A stretch of DNA of 24,033 nt, from NCBI GenBank assembly GCA_036166415.1, contig JAYZHP010000134.1:1-24033 (forward strand), read 5' to 3'. This document shows positions 8,220 to 16,057 of this stretch, in pieces. The notes under the pieces were generated by a model. It did not search any database. It was not told the DNA's origin and saw nothing but the letters and a program-made list of their open reading frames with translations. Position 1 is the stretch's first letter; each line of letters opens with the position of its first letter. This DNA is from TMED108 sp036166415. Its GTDB lineage: Bacteria; Fidelibacterota; Marinisomatia; Marinisomatales; TCS55. A program made the translations under genes and the position numbers.

Positions 8220-9350
8220 TTAGACTCGTTTGATTATGGTTGCAATACCTTGGCCGCTACCAATACACATTGTGGCTAAGCCTATGGTCGTATCCTGCTG
8301 CTCCATTACATTAATCAATGTTGTTAAGATGCGAGCACCTGAGCAACCTAAGGGATGCCCAAGCGCTATAGCGCCTCCATTTAAATTAATCTTACTTTCA
8401 TCCCAGCCGCCTTTTCGGATGACATAGAGCGATTGCGCTGCAAACGCCTCATTTAATTCAATCGTTTCAATATCATCCATTGAAAGATTTGCTTTTTTTA
8501 ATGCTTTTTCCACAGCAGGGAGAGGTCCCATACCCATCCTATCCCAATGTACACCGGCGATGGCTCTCGAAATGATTTCTGCCCTTGGCTTAACATTATT
8601 GCTAGAACAAAATCCTTCATGCGCTACAATTAATGCAGAAGCACCCACCGATATAGGACTGCTGGTTGCAGCGGTTATAGACCCATCTTCAAGGAACGCA
8701 GGTTGCAGACTTTTAATTTTTTCTGCATCAGGCTCTCTTGGCCCATCGTCTTTTGTTACGGTAGCTTCCCCATTCACATCAATTGAAATTAATTCTTTAT
8801 CAAACTTTCCATCTTGATAGGCCTGCAATGCTTTGCGATGGGAGTTCATGGCAAATTCTTCCTGATCTTCTCTAGAAATGCTTAGGTCTTTCGCAAGATT
8901 TTCAGCGGTCTCTCCCATACCAATATAAAATTCTTGTTCAGCAAGCTCTGGATGAAAGTCTGGAGCAAATCCACCCATGGGAACTGAAAACATATCTTCA
9001 ACCCCCACCGCAATACCCATATCAATATCTCCGCATTCCGCTGAAGTACTGATTTGGTGTGCCGCATCCATCGATGAACCGCAAAAACGATTGATAACTT
9101 TACCAGTTGATTCAATTGGTAGTCCCGCCAAAACACCAACAGATTTGCCAATGATGTGACCTTGAGGACCTTCAGGATATGCGCATCCAACTACCACATC
9201 TTCAACCATTTCTGGCTTGATCATTGGATTACGCTCCAACAGTCCTTTAACCACTTGCGCAGCTAAATCATCTGGGCGCACCCCAATCATCTCACCGTTT
9301 TTTAATCCTATAGGTGAACGTACTGCATCAACAATAACAGATTTACTCAT
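8220..9350 (-). CDS. fadA: Acetyl-CoA acyltransferase (3-ketoacyl-CoA thiolase)
   Basis: A 376-residue thiolase that would cleave 3-ketoacyl-CoA to acetyl-CoA and a shortened acyl-CoA, the last step of beta-oxidation. All active-site landmarks are present: nucleophile C90 in NRFCGSSMDA, NEAFAAQ, H332 in GGAIALGHPLGCSGAR, and C362 in CIGSGQG. Length is slightly shorter than the usual 390 or so. The start is well supported: AGGAGA lies 5 bases before the ATG and overlaps the TAG stop of fadE, so the ribosome binding site uses the end of the upstream gene. It sits between fadE (8-bp gap) and fadN (2-bp gap), which favours a degradative rather than acetoacetyl-CoA biosynthetic role. Confidence 0.93.
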   Translation of the reverse strand: MSKSVIVDAVRSPIGLKNGEMIGVRPDDLAAQVVKGLLERNPMIKPEMVEDVVVGCAYPEGPQGHIIGKSVGVLAGLPIESTGKVINRFCGSSMDAAHQISTSAECGDIDMGIAVGVEDMFSVPMGGFAPDFHPELAEQEFYIGMGETAENLAKDLSISREDQEEFAMNSHRKALQAYQDGKFDKELISIDVNGEATVTKDDGPREPDAEKIKSLQPAFLEDGSITAATSSPISVGASALIVAHEGFCSSNNVKPRAEIISRAIAGVHWDRMGMGPLPAVEKALKKANLSMDDIETIELNEAFAAQSLYVIRKGGWDESKINLNGGAIALGHPLGCSGARILTTLINVMEQQDTTIGLATMCIGSGQGIATIIKRV

Positions 9351-9358
9351 TTTTTCTC

Positions 9359-11137
9359 CTAATACGGGTATACTTTTTGATCGAACACATACTCAGCAAT
9401 GTTACGTTTTAATTGTACAACATTATTTGATAAACGCATTCTTTCTTCGAATTTGTCTACTGTATCCTTTGCCTCAGTCGAAACTGATCCAGCAAATACA
9501 GCATTAAGAATAGTGTGTGTTTTTGCTAAAATTCTGTCAACCATTTCTGTTGTAAACACTTTAGCTATATCTACGGTTGAGGCAACCGGTTTATCTGAGC
9601 TCATAATCTTTTTTACGCGAATTATTGTGCTCTCTGCGCAATAAATATCTATAAAAATATCAGACAGCATTTCTACAATCTGGTGTTCATTTTTTAAATC
9701 TTGAGCAAACTCCGATAGTGCTTCATTGAAAAGATATAGACCTATTTTCTTTGCCGACTCCACCGTATCACATTCTTTTGCTAGCAGCGTATCATCTACA
9801 TCGGGCTCGGTATTTAAAAAGGAATCGATTTGACGAATAGCATCTCTAAACGGCAATTCCTCATTGAGCGCTTTTTTCATTATGAAACCAGTGATTATTT
9901 GTCTATTGATTTCATTGGTACCTTCCCAGATCTGATTGACTCGATCATCTCTGTAGGCAGGCGCTAAAGGGTATTCTTCTAAAAAACCATACCCGCCAAA
10001 AATTTGTAATCCCTGATCGATGACCCAATGACTGCAATCGCTACCAAATACCTTCACCATAGAGGTTTCGATTGCATACTTGCCCATGGCCTCGCCCGTA
10101 TTGATATAATAGTTGGGCGCATCCTTATCAATGAGATCTATTTCGTTTTGTAATAACCCAATAGTACGATATATCATAGTATCAGTAGCAAATGTTCGCA
10201 CAGACATTTCTCCAATCTTTTTCCTAATGGCATCAAATTTTGAAATAGTGGTGCCAAATGCTTTGCGATCTTGAGCGTAAACGGATGCCGCTGATATAAC
10301 TTGCTTTGACCCTCCTAGGCATGAGCAGCCCAATTTGAACCTACCAATGTTCAAACAGTTAAATGCAATCGTAGCGCCTTTACCAACCTCATACAGGAGG
10401 TTTTCTACCGGAACCTTCGCATCTTGGAATAAAAGCTGAGCGGTAGATGAACCTTTCATTCCCAGCTTATTTTCTTCTCTACCTATTGTGAAACCTTCGG
10501 TATCATTTTCAACGATAAATGCGCTGAATTTGCTTCCATCAACGCGTGCAAATACAATAAAAACTCCAGCCCACCCACCATTAGTGATAAATACTTTTTC
10601 ACCATTAATTAAGTAATGCTTTCCATCATCAGAAAGCGTAGCGGTAGTATCAGCTTGCATCGCATCGGAGCCTGAAGAAGGCTCAGTGAGACCGTAGGCA
10701 CAAATGAGCTCACCAGTAGCAATTTTTGGTAGATATTTTTGTTTTTGTTCATCGGTCCCAAACCATACGATTGGCAGGGAACCTATCCCGGTTTGTACAG
10801 ACCAGGTTACAGCAAATGAAGGACTTTGAACTAAGGATTCAGCAACAATAGCTGAGGTGATTTTATCAAGATCAATTCCACCATATTCCTCAGGTATATC
10901 AATGCCGAGTAGGCCAAGTTCACCAAGTTCCTTCATTAAGCCCAGGGAAAGATCAGGATCAAATTTTTCTATTTCTTCTTTTTGAGATAATACACGCTCT
11001 CTATCAAAATCCATAACCATCTTATATATCTCACGATGCTCACTACTAAAATCTTCGCGCGTAAAAATGGATGTATCAAAAATAGAGTCTAAGAGAAATT
11101 GACCCCCTGTATTATGCTCATTTTTCGTTTTACTCAT
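9359..11137 (-). CDS. fadE: Acyl-CoA dehydrogenase with C-terminal extension (FadE/VLCAD-like)
   Basis: A 592-residue flavoprotein for the first oxidation of beta-oxidation (acyl-CoA to trans-2-enoyl-CoA). The acyl-CoA dehydrogenase core shows the FAD/substrate segment YGLTEPSSGSD at 148-158 and the catalytic-base region NQIWEGTNEINRQ with E405. About 170 residues beyond the core form an extra helical domain, as in VLCAD and Bacillus FadE (YusJ, about 594 residues), which agrees with the accompanying FadA/FadN types. The ATG at 11137 is preceded by AGGG at a 6-7 base spacing. It is the promoter-proximal gene of a fadE-fadA-fadN operon, and an 18-bp perfect palindrome lies 9 bp upstream. Electron acceptor (ETF) genes are not in the window. 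Confidence 0.92.
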   Translation of the reverse strand: MSKTKNEHNTGGQFLLDSIFDTSIFTREDFSSEHREIYKMVMDFDRERVLSQKEEIEKFDPDLSLGLMKELGELGLLGIDIPEEYGGIDLDKITSAIVAESLVQSPSFAVTWSVQTGIGSLPIVWFGTDEQKQKYLPKIATGELICAYGLTEPSSGSDAMQADTTATLSDDGKHYLINGEKVFITNGGWAGVFIVFARVDGSKFSAFIVENDTEGFTIGREENKLGMKGSSTAQLLFQDAKVPVENLLYEVGKGATIAFNCLNIGRFKLGCSCLGGSKQVISAASVYAQDRKAFGTTISKFDAIRKKIGEMSVRTFATDTMIYRTIGLLQNEIDLIDKDAPNYYINTGEAMGKYAIETSMVKVFGSDCSHWVIDQGLQIFGGYGFLEEYPLAPAYRDDRVNQIWEGTNEINRQIITGFIMKKALNEELPFRDAIRQIDSFLNTEPDVDDTLLAKECDTVESAKKIGLYLFNEALSEFAQDLKNEHQIVEMLSDIFIDIYCAESTIIRVKKIMSSDKPVASTVDIAKVFTTEMVDRILAKTHTILNAVFAGSVSTEAKDTVDKFEERMRLSNNVVQLKRNIAEYVFDQKVYPY

Positions 11138-11146
11138 AACGTTACC

Positions 11147-11164
11147 CTGAATTATATAATTCAG
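11147..11164. promoter_or_regulatory. Perfect 18-bp palindrome upstream of fadE, candidate operator
   Basis: CTGAATTATATAATTCAG is a perfect inverted repeat ending 9 bp before the fadE start. A TGAAT...ATTCA frame is similar in outline to the TetR-type FadR operators of Bacillus fad genes. It lies over the expected transcription start of the minus-strand promoter at 11164-11193. The repressor is not identified. AT-richness raises the chance of random palindromes, but 18 bp without mismatch is long. Confidence 0.5.
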
Positions 11165-11193
11165 ATATAAAAAGTTAAACCCTCAATTATCAA
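11164..11193 (-). promoter_or_regulatory. Candidate promoter of the fad operon
   Basis: Read on the minus strand, TTGATA (11193-11188) and TATATC (11169-11164) are separated by 18 bases, giving 5/6 and 4/6 matches to the sigma-70 consensus. Transcription would start near 11157, in the middle of the palindrome. A perfect TATAAT also exists inside the palindrome itself but lacks a good -35 and would leave almost no leader. Confidence 0.35.
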
Positions 11194-11220
11194 AATGACA
11201 TAATAATATTTATGCGATAG

Positions 11221-11268
11221 AAAAAAACAAAAAAAAAATTGACACATAAATAATAATTATCTTATAAT
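11221..11268 (+). promoter_or_regulatory. Consensus sigma-70 promoter with upstream A-tract for the iron-uptake operon
   Basis: A perfect TTGACA at 11239-11244 and a perfect TATAAT at 11263-11268 are separated by 18 bases. The 18 bases directly before the -35 are A with a single C, which resembles an UP element. This is the strongest promoter visible in the window. It points toward the FTR1 gene, with transcription expected near 11275 and a leader of about 119 nt. Confidence 0.7.
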
Positions 11269-11269
11269 T

Positions 11270-11294
11270 GATAATGAGATTAAGTCTCATTATC
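11270..11294. promoter_or_regulatory. Fur-box-like inverted repeat over the transcription start
   Basis: Ten-base perfect arms GATAATGAGA and TCTCATTATC are separated by TTAAG. The outer eight bases of each arm (GATAATGA / TCATTATC) equal the arms of the classical Fur consensus, but the distance between them is 9 bases instead of 3. The site starts 2 bp after the TATAAT and covers the expected transcription start, a typical repressor position, upstream of two iron-uptake genes. An overlapping second dyad, GATTAAG (11278-11284) and CTTAATC (11294-11300), shares bases with it. Confidence 0.55.
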
Positions 11295-11323
11295 TTAATC
11301 TTGTGTTTTCGAAGCGTGTATAA

Positions 11324-11376
11324 TGAACAGCCTTTGATAGAAAATACTCCACGTTAATTTCTACAGAGGCTGTTCA
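11324..11376 (+). promoter_or_regulatory. Long hairpin in the FTR1 leader
   Basis: TGAACAGCCT (11324-11333) pairs perfectly with AGGCTGTTCA (11367-11376). Inside, TTG pairs with CAG (one U-G wobble) and TAGAAA (11338-11343) pairs with TTTCTA (11358-11363), leaving one bulged A (11337) and a 14-base loop. The result is a 19-bp stem, 17 bases before the FTR1 start and just ahead of its AAGGTG ribosome binding site (11383-11388). There is no U-tract after the stem, so it is not an ordinary terminator. It does not match a riboswitch I recognise. Confidence 0.5.
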
Positions 11377-11393
11377 ATCATTAAGGTGTAAAA

Positions 11394-12218
11394 ATGGCAG
11401 AATTTATAATCATTTTTAGAGAAGTTTTAGAAGCTGCATTAATTGTGGGTATTTTATATACCTACTTAAATAAAGTGGATCAGCAGAGTTCTATTGCAAA
11501 GATGTGGCAGGGAGTACTCGCCGCAATTGTATTAAGCGTAGTGGGCTCATTCCTGTTTCAAGTGCTGGCGGGGGGATTTGAAGGTCAGGCTGAAAAACTT
11601 TTTGAAGGTGTTGTTATGATTACAGCATCCGTTGTACTTGGATCGATGATTGTTTGGATGGCTAAGAATAAAAATATCGCAGATGATCTTAAATCTCAAG
11701 CGCATGATGCGCTATCTACCAAGAACGCTGGATGGGCTATTTTTAGCTTAGCATTTATAGCAGTATTCAGAGAAGGAATTGAAATCATACTATTCATGTA
11801 TAGTCTTGCCGCAAAGCAGGGAGCTGTATCTTTTATTTCTTCATTATTAGGAGCTGTGTTAGCGCTAGGTGTGGGTTATGCGATCTTTGTTCAAGGTAAA
11901 AAAGTTCCATTAAAAACATTTTTCAATGTCAGTTCAGTCATCTTGATTCTAGTTGCTGCCGGCATGATGGCGTATGGCGTACACGAGCTTGAGTCTGCTG
12001 GAGTGATACCTGACTATGGGCGCGTGTGGGATATAAATCCGCCTAAACTTGCGGATGGCTCCTATCCACTTTTCCATGACAAAGGATACATAGGCGGTCT
12101 ATTTAAAGGGTTATTTGGTTACAATGGAGACCCTAGCTTGATAGAGCTTGGATCATGGATAATGACAATTACTATTCTAGGCTTTTTATGGTCTAAAGCA
12201 GATAATTCTAATAATTAA
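11394..12218 (+). CDS. FTR1-family iron permease (EfeU-like)
   Basis: A 274-residue inner-membrane permease that would move iron into the cytoplasm. It has the two hallmark REXXE iron-binding motifs: REVLE at residues 9-13 in the first membrane helix and REGIE at 126-130 in the fourth. About seven hydrophobic segments and a final helix near 255-270 match the EfeU/FTR1 layout, as does the length (EfeU is about 276). The start ATG at 11394 has AAGGTG five bases upstream. FTR1 proteins usually work with a ferroxidase or with EfeO/EfeB; none is in the window. A FecA-like TonB receptor follows after 4 bp, and a Fur-box-like site precedes the gene, so iron control of a two-gene operon is likely. 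Whether the substrate is Fe(II) or Fe(III) is not known. Confidence 0.92.
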   Translation: MAEFIIIFREVLEAALIVGILYTYLNKVDQQSSIAKMWQGVLAAIVLSVVGSFLFQVLAGGFEGQAEKLFEGVVMITASVVLGSMIVWMAKNKNIADDLKSQAHDALSTKNAGWAIFSLAFIAVFREGIEIILFMYSLAAKQGAVSFISSLLGAVLALGVGYAIFVQGKKVPLKTFFNVSSVILILVAAGMMAYGVHELESAGVIPDYGRVWDINPPKLADGSYPLFHDKGYIGGLFKGLFGYNGDPSLIELGSWIMTITILGFLWSKADNSNN

Positions 12219-12222
12219 TAAT

Positions 12223-14691
12223 ATGAAAGTACAAACAATGAAAAAATATATTAATGTAGCTTTGTTCCTGCTATTATACTCTTTTGCTTATGCGCAATCA
12301 TCAATTATTGGACAAGTAGTAAGTAAAATTGAAAATGAACCTATCTCAGATGTAAATATTTCTGTACTAAATTACAATCTTGGATCTTCAACAGATTCAG
12401 AGGGGTTTTTTCAAATTGATTTACCAAAAAATTTAACCGATCTAACCATAGAGCTAAGCGCAATTGGCTATTCAACTATTTCAAAAAAATTCAATCAAAC
12501 TGAAATGAGAAATGGTTTATTATTTGAAATGGAATCAAAAATTATTGAAATGAACCCAATTGTAGTTATCCAAAATTTATCTAGAATAAATAACCCCTTC
12601 CTCCGTTCACCTGGATCAACTGATTTAATTACGAATATTGATGTTAAAAAGTTTAACGACACCGATATAAATAGAATTTTAGGAAAAATACCTGGTATAT
12701 ATATACAAGAAGAAGATGGCTTTGGTTTGCGTCCAAATATTGGTATGAGAGGTACTGGCGTTGAGAGAAGTTCAAAAATAAATATAATGGAAGATGGTGT
12801 TCCAATTTCACCAGCACCCTATGCATCTCCAGCAGCATATTATTCACCAACCGCAGGCAGGATGTACGCTTTTGAAGCTAGAAAAGGATCATCTCAAATA
12901 AAGTATGGACCACATTCAACTGGGGGAGCACTTAATTATGTTTCAACTCCCATTCCAAATAGATTTAAATCTAATATAAATGCGAATACAGGTAATTATG
13001 ACTCATATACTGTCAATGCGAATGTTGGCACATCGCACTCAAAAATCGGATATTTATTTGAATTTCTACATGATCAAAATAATGGATTTAAGAAGATTGA
13101 TTTTAATAGCAATAGTACTGGATTCAAGAAAACAGATTTTATGGGAAAGTTCAGATATAGCACAGAATTAATGAATCGATTTCCTGGCGCAATAGAGCTT
13201 AAGCTTAGCTCAACTAATGAAATAAGCAATGAAACATATTTAGGATTAACACAAAAAGATTATGAACAAAATCCTTATAGAAGATATTCTGCATCTCAAA
13301 ATGACCAAATGAATGCAGATCATACCCAGATTACATTAACTAGTACTTTGAAATTTTCTGAGAAATCTAATATTTCATTTGTTGCTTATAGAAATGATTT
13401 TAAAAGAAATTGGTATAAACTGTCTAAGGTTAATGGATCATCAATTGGATCCTTGCTTTCATCTGGAAATAGCCATGAAAACTATAAATTTCTTTCATTG
13501 TTAGATACACCAGATGATATATATCAAATCAAAGCAAATAATAGAGAATACTTTTCTGAAGGAATTCAATTAGTTTCAAATATTAAATCAAAATTATTTT
13601 TTGAAAATAATTTGATGATAGGATTGAGATTTCATCAAGATGAGATGGATAGATTTCAAAAAGTAGATAAGTATGGTATGGAAAAAGGAGCATTAAAAAT
13701 ATCAACGAAAGGAACATGGGGTGTAGGTTCAAAAAATAATAGGCTTGATAATGCTAATTCATCATCATTTTTCATAGAAGATCAATTTGAAATCAATAAA
13801 TTTGCAGTTACCGCAGGCATGAGATATGAGTCTATAAATTTAAACCGAAATGATTGGAAAGGAGATATATCTGATAATGGGTCAAGCTGGAATGACCCAC
13901 AGAGAACCTTGGAGCCATCTCAAAAAGCAAAGAATATAAATGTAGTTATTCCTGGATTAGGCTTTAACTATAAAATTAATTCAGACATTGAAATTTTAGC
14001 GGGTATACATAAAGGCTTTTCACCACCCGGACCTGGTAGCAATGATTCTGATGACATCAAACCAGAAGAAAGTATAAATATTGAATCCGGATTAAGTTAC
14101 AATTCAGGTTTTAATAAGTTTAAAGGAATATTTTTTAACAATAGTTATTCAAATCTATTGGGTGATGATACTCAGTTTGCAGGTGAGGGAAGCTATGATC
14201 AGTTTAATGCTGGTAAAGTTAATATTCGAGGATTGGAGTTATCATTGATTAGAACTTTCAAGATTAATAAATTTTTTGTCCCCATCAATTTCAATTACAC
14301 CCATACAAAATCTGAATTTTTAACATCTTTTGAAAGTAATTTCGAAGCATGGGGATCTGTTAAGAGTGGTGATGAGCTACCATATTTACCCTCCAATCAA
14401 TTTTATGCAGAAATTGGATTAATTTCAAAAAAAGGAAGTGCTTATCTAAGGCTAAAAAATATAGGAAAAATGAGAACCATTGCTGGAAGCGGTTCTCTTG
14501 ATGAGCAATATTCAACCGATGAATTAAACCAAGTTGATTTTCTCGGTCAATACAAAATAAATAAACAATCTAATTTATTTTTATCAGTGAAGAATTTAAC
14601 TGGAAGCAAATCTATTGTTTCTCGAAGGCCTGCTGGCTTAAGACCTACGATGCCAAGAGCTATTGCTTTTGGATTTCGATTTCAATTTTAG
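12223..14691 (+). CDS. TonB-dependent outer-membrane receptor, FecA-like (ferric citrate/siderophore)
   Basis: An 822-residue outer-membrane transporter. Order: signal peptide (cleavage expected after AYA, residue 24), a carboxypeptidase-regulatory-like beta-sandwich at about 28-105, a possible TonB box PIVVI at 112-116, plug domain at about 130-245, then a 22-strand barrel ending in FRFQF. The plug carries GLRPNIGMRG, SSKINIMEDGVPI and APYASPAAYYSP at 168-209, then YGPHSTGGALNYVSTP. This set resembles FecA-type ferric-citrate receptors. Two starts are possible: ATG at 12223, 4 bp after the FTR1 stop, or ATG at 12238, which gives the more usual MKKYINVALFLLLYSF signal; neither has a clear ribosome binding site. 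Sharing a transcript with FTR1 makes iron the likely cargo; ligand identity is inferred from motif resemblance only. Confidence 0.9.
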   Translation: MKVQTMKKYINVALFLLLYSFAYAQSSIIGQVVSKIENEPISDVNISVLNYNLGSSTDSEGFFQIDLPKNLTDLTIELSAIGYSTISKKFNQTEMRNGLLFEMESKIIEMNPIVVIQNLSRINNPFLRSPGSTDLITNIDVKKFNDTDINRILGKIPGIYIQEEDGFGLRPNIGMRGTGVERSSKINIMEDGVPISPAPYASPAAYYSPTAGRMYAFEARKGSSQIKYGPHSTGGALNYVSTPIPNRFKSNINANTGNYDSYTVNANVGTSHSKIGYLFEFLHDQNNGFKKIDFNSNSTGFKKTDFMGKFRYSTELMNRFPGAIELKLSSTNEISNETYLGLTQKDYEQNPYRRYSASQNDQMNADHTQITLTSTLKFSEKSNISFVAYRNDFKRNWYKLSKVNGSSIGSLLSSGNSHENYKFLSLLDTPDDIYQIKANNREYFSEGIQLVSNIKSKLFFENNLMIGLRFHQDEMDRFQKVDKYGMEKGALKISTKGTWGVGSKNNRLDNANSSSFFIEDQFEINKFAVTAGMRYESINLNRNDWKGDISDNGSSWNDPQRTLEPSQKAKNINVVIPGLGFNYKINSDIEILAGIHKGFSPPGPGSNDSDDIKPEESINIESGLSYNSGFNKFKGIFFNNSYSNLLGDDTQFAGEGSYDQFNAGKVNIRGLELSLIRTFKINKFFVPINFNYTHTKSEFLTSFESNFEAWGSVKSGDELPYLPSNQFYAEIGLISKKGSAYLRLKNIGKMRTIAGSGSLDEQYSTDELNQVDFLGQYKINKQSNLFLSVKNLTGSKSIVSRRPAGLRPTMPRAIAFGFRFQF

Positions 14692-14793
14692 TTAAACTAT
14701 AGAGAGCATAATGATTTTAAATTTTGTAAAATAAATTTACCTATCTTTAGTTTATTATCAATTAAAACGTTTTCTTAAATTTGATATCGAAAA

Positions 14794-16047
14794 ATGAAAT
14801 ATTTTCAAATTTTAATTCCTACTCTTACCATCCTTGCTAGCTGTGCACAATTACAGATAGATAAGAGTGCTACAAATAATTCTTCTGAAATAAGTAGTGA
14901 AAAAATATTAAATCATATTAAATACCTTTCCAGCGATGAACTTGAAGGAAGATACCCTGGATCCAAAGGATCTAAACTAGCAATTAGCTATATTGAAAAA
15001 AAATTCAATGAATATAAATTAGAACCAGTAAACTCAAATGGCTATCAACAATATTTTGATTTTATTGATAAATCAGGTGATACTATTTCAATTCCAAATG
15101 TTGTTGGTATCATAAAAGGTTCAGATAGAAACAAAAATGATGAATTCATTGTATTGGGTGCCCATTTTGATCATTTGGGGTATGGTGGCGCTCATTCTGG
15201 ATCTCTAATGATAAATTCAAATGAAATTCATAATGGTGCCGATGATAATGCATCTGGAGTTGCAGGAATTATTGAATTGGCCCGTAAATTATCCAATCAT
15301 CAAAATACATTAAGAAGATCAATTATCGTAGTTGCATTCAATGCGGAAGAGCAAGGTATTTTTGGATCAAAATTTTTTGTTAATGATTCTTTTTTTAATT
15401 CAAAGAAAATGATAATGATGGTGAATCTTGATATGATTGGCCGATTAAATAAGCTCAGTCTAAATATTTCAGGAACGGGAACATCTCCAGTTTTTAATTC
15501 ATTATTAGAGAATATTGCATCAAAACACAATTTGAATATTATTAAAAACCCTAATGGGCTTGGCCCTAGTGACCATGCAAGTTTCTATGCGAACGATATA
15601 CCGGTTTTGTTTTTCTTTACTGGTGGACACTCTGATTATCATAAGCCAAGTGATGATTGGAATAAAATAAATGTAGAAGGGGAGAAAAAAATATTAAATA
15701 TGATATTTGATATTATAAAATCAATTGATCAACTTGATAATCGCCCAACTTTTACTGAATCGGGTCCAAAAACTCAATCACCCCAACAGAACCTAAAAGT
15801 AACATTTGGCTTTATGCCTTCTTATAGTCCGCTTGGAAAAGGTTTAGGTGTTGATGGGGTTCGCAAAGATGGTCCCGCTGGAAAAGCAGGGCTTTTAAAA
15901 GGTGATATCATTATCGAAATAAATGGAATAATGGTTAAGGATATCTATGGCTATATGGATATCCTCAGTAAATTAAATTCTGGTGAAAATTCCAAAATAA
16001 TAATACTTCGAGATGGTATTGAATCTGTTTTAATAATAAACCACTAA
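14794..16047 (+). CDS. M28-family zinc peptidase lipoprotein with C-terminal PDZ domain
   Basis: A 417-residue exported metallopeptidase. The N-terminus is a lipoprotein signal with lipobox LASC (C17), so it is lipid-anchored outside the cytoplasm. The M28 core (about 35-310) has every dinuclear-zinc landmark: GAHFDHLG with H124 and D126, NGADDNASG with D150, the general base and ligand pair E185-E186 in FNAEEQG, D213 in VNLDMIGR, and H283 in SDYHKPSDD. A PDZ domain follows at about 330-417 (LGVDGVRKDGPAGKAGLLKGD, IIEINGIMVKD) and may bind substrate C-termini. M28 enzymes are usually aminopeptidases; specificity is not readable here. The upstream 102 bp has no obvious terminator or promoter, so it may be partly read through from the receptor gene. 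A beta-propeller gene follows after 10 bp. Confidence 0.92.
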   Translation: MKYFQILIPTLTILASCAQLQIDKSATNNSSEISSEKILNHIKYLSSDELEGRYPGSKGSKLAISYIEKKFNEYKLEPVNSNGYQQYFDFIDKSGDTISIPNVVGIIKGSDRNKNDEFIVLGAHFDHLGYGGAHSGSLMINSNEIHNGADDNASGVAGIIELARKLSNHQNTLRRSIIVVAFNAEEQGIFGSKFFVNDSFFNSKKMIMMVNLDMIGRLNKLSLNISGTGTSPVFNSLLENIASKHNLNIIKNPNGLGPSDHASFYANDIPVLFFFTGGHSDYHKPSDDWNKINVEGEKKILNMIFDIIKSIDQLDNRPTFTESGPKTQSPQQNLKVTFGFMPSYSPLGKGLGVDGVRKDGPAGKAGLLKGDIIIEINGIMVKDIYGYMDILSKLNSGENSKIIILRDGIESVLIINH

Positions 16048-16057
16048 AAGATATACA

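Noticed and set aside
8230..9190. Several open frames of 60-102 codons on both strands inside fadA
   Set aside because: They are shadows of a clear thiolase gene, with no family resemblance or ribosome binding sites.
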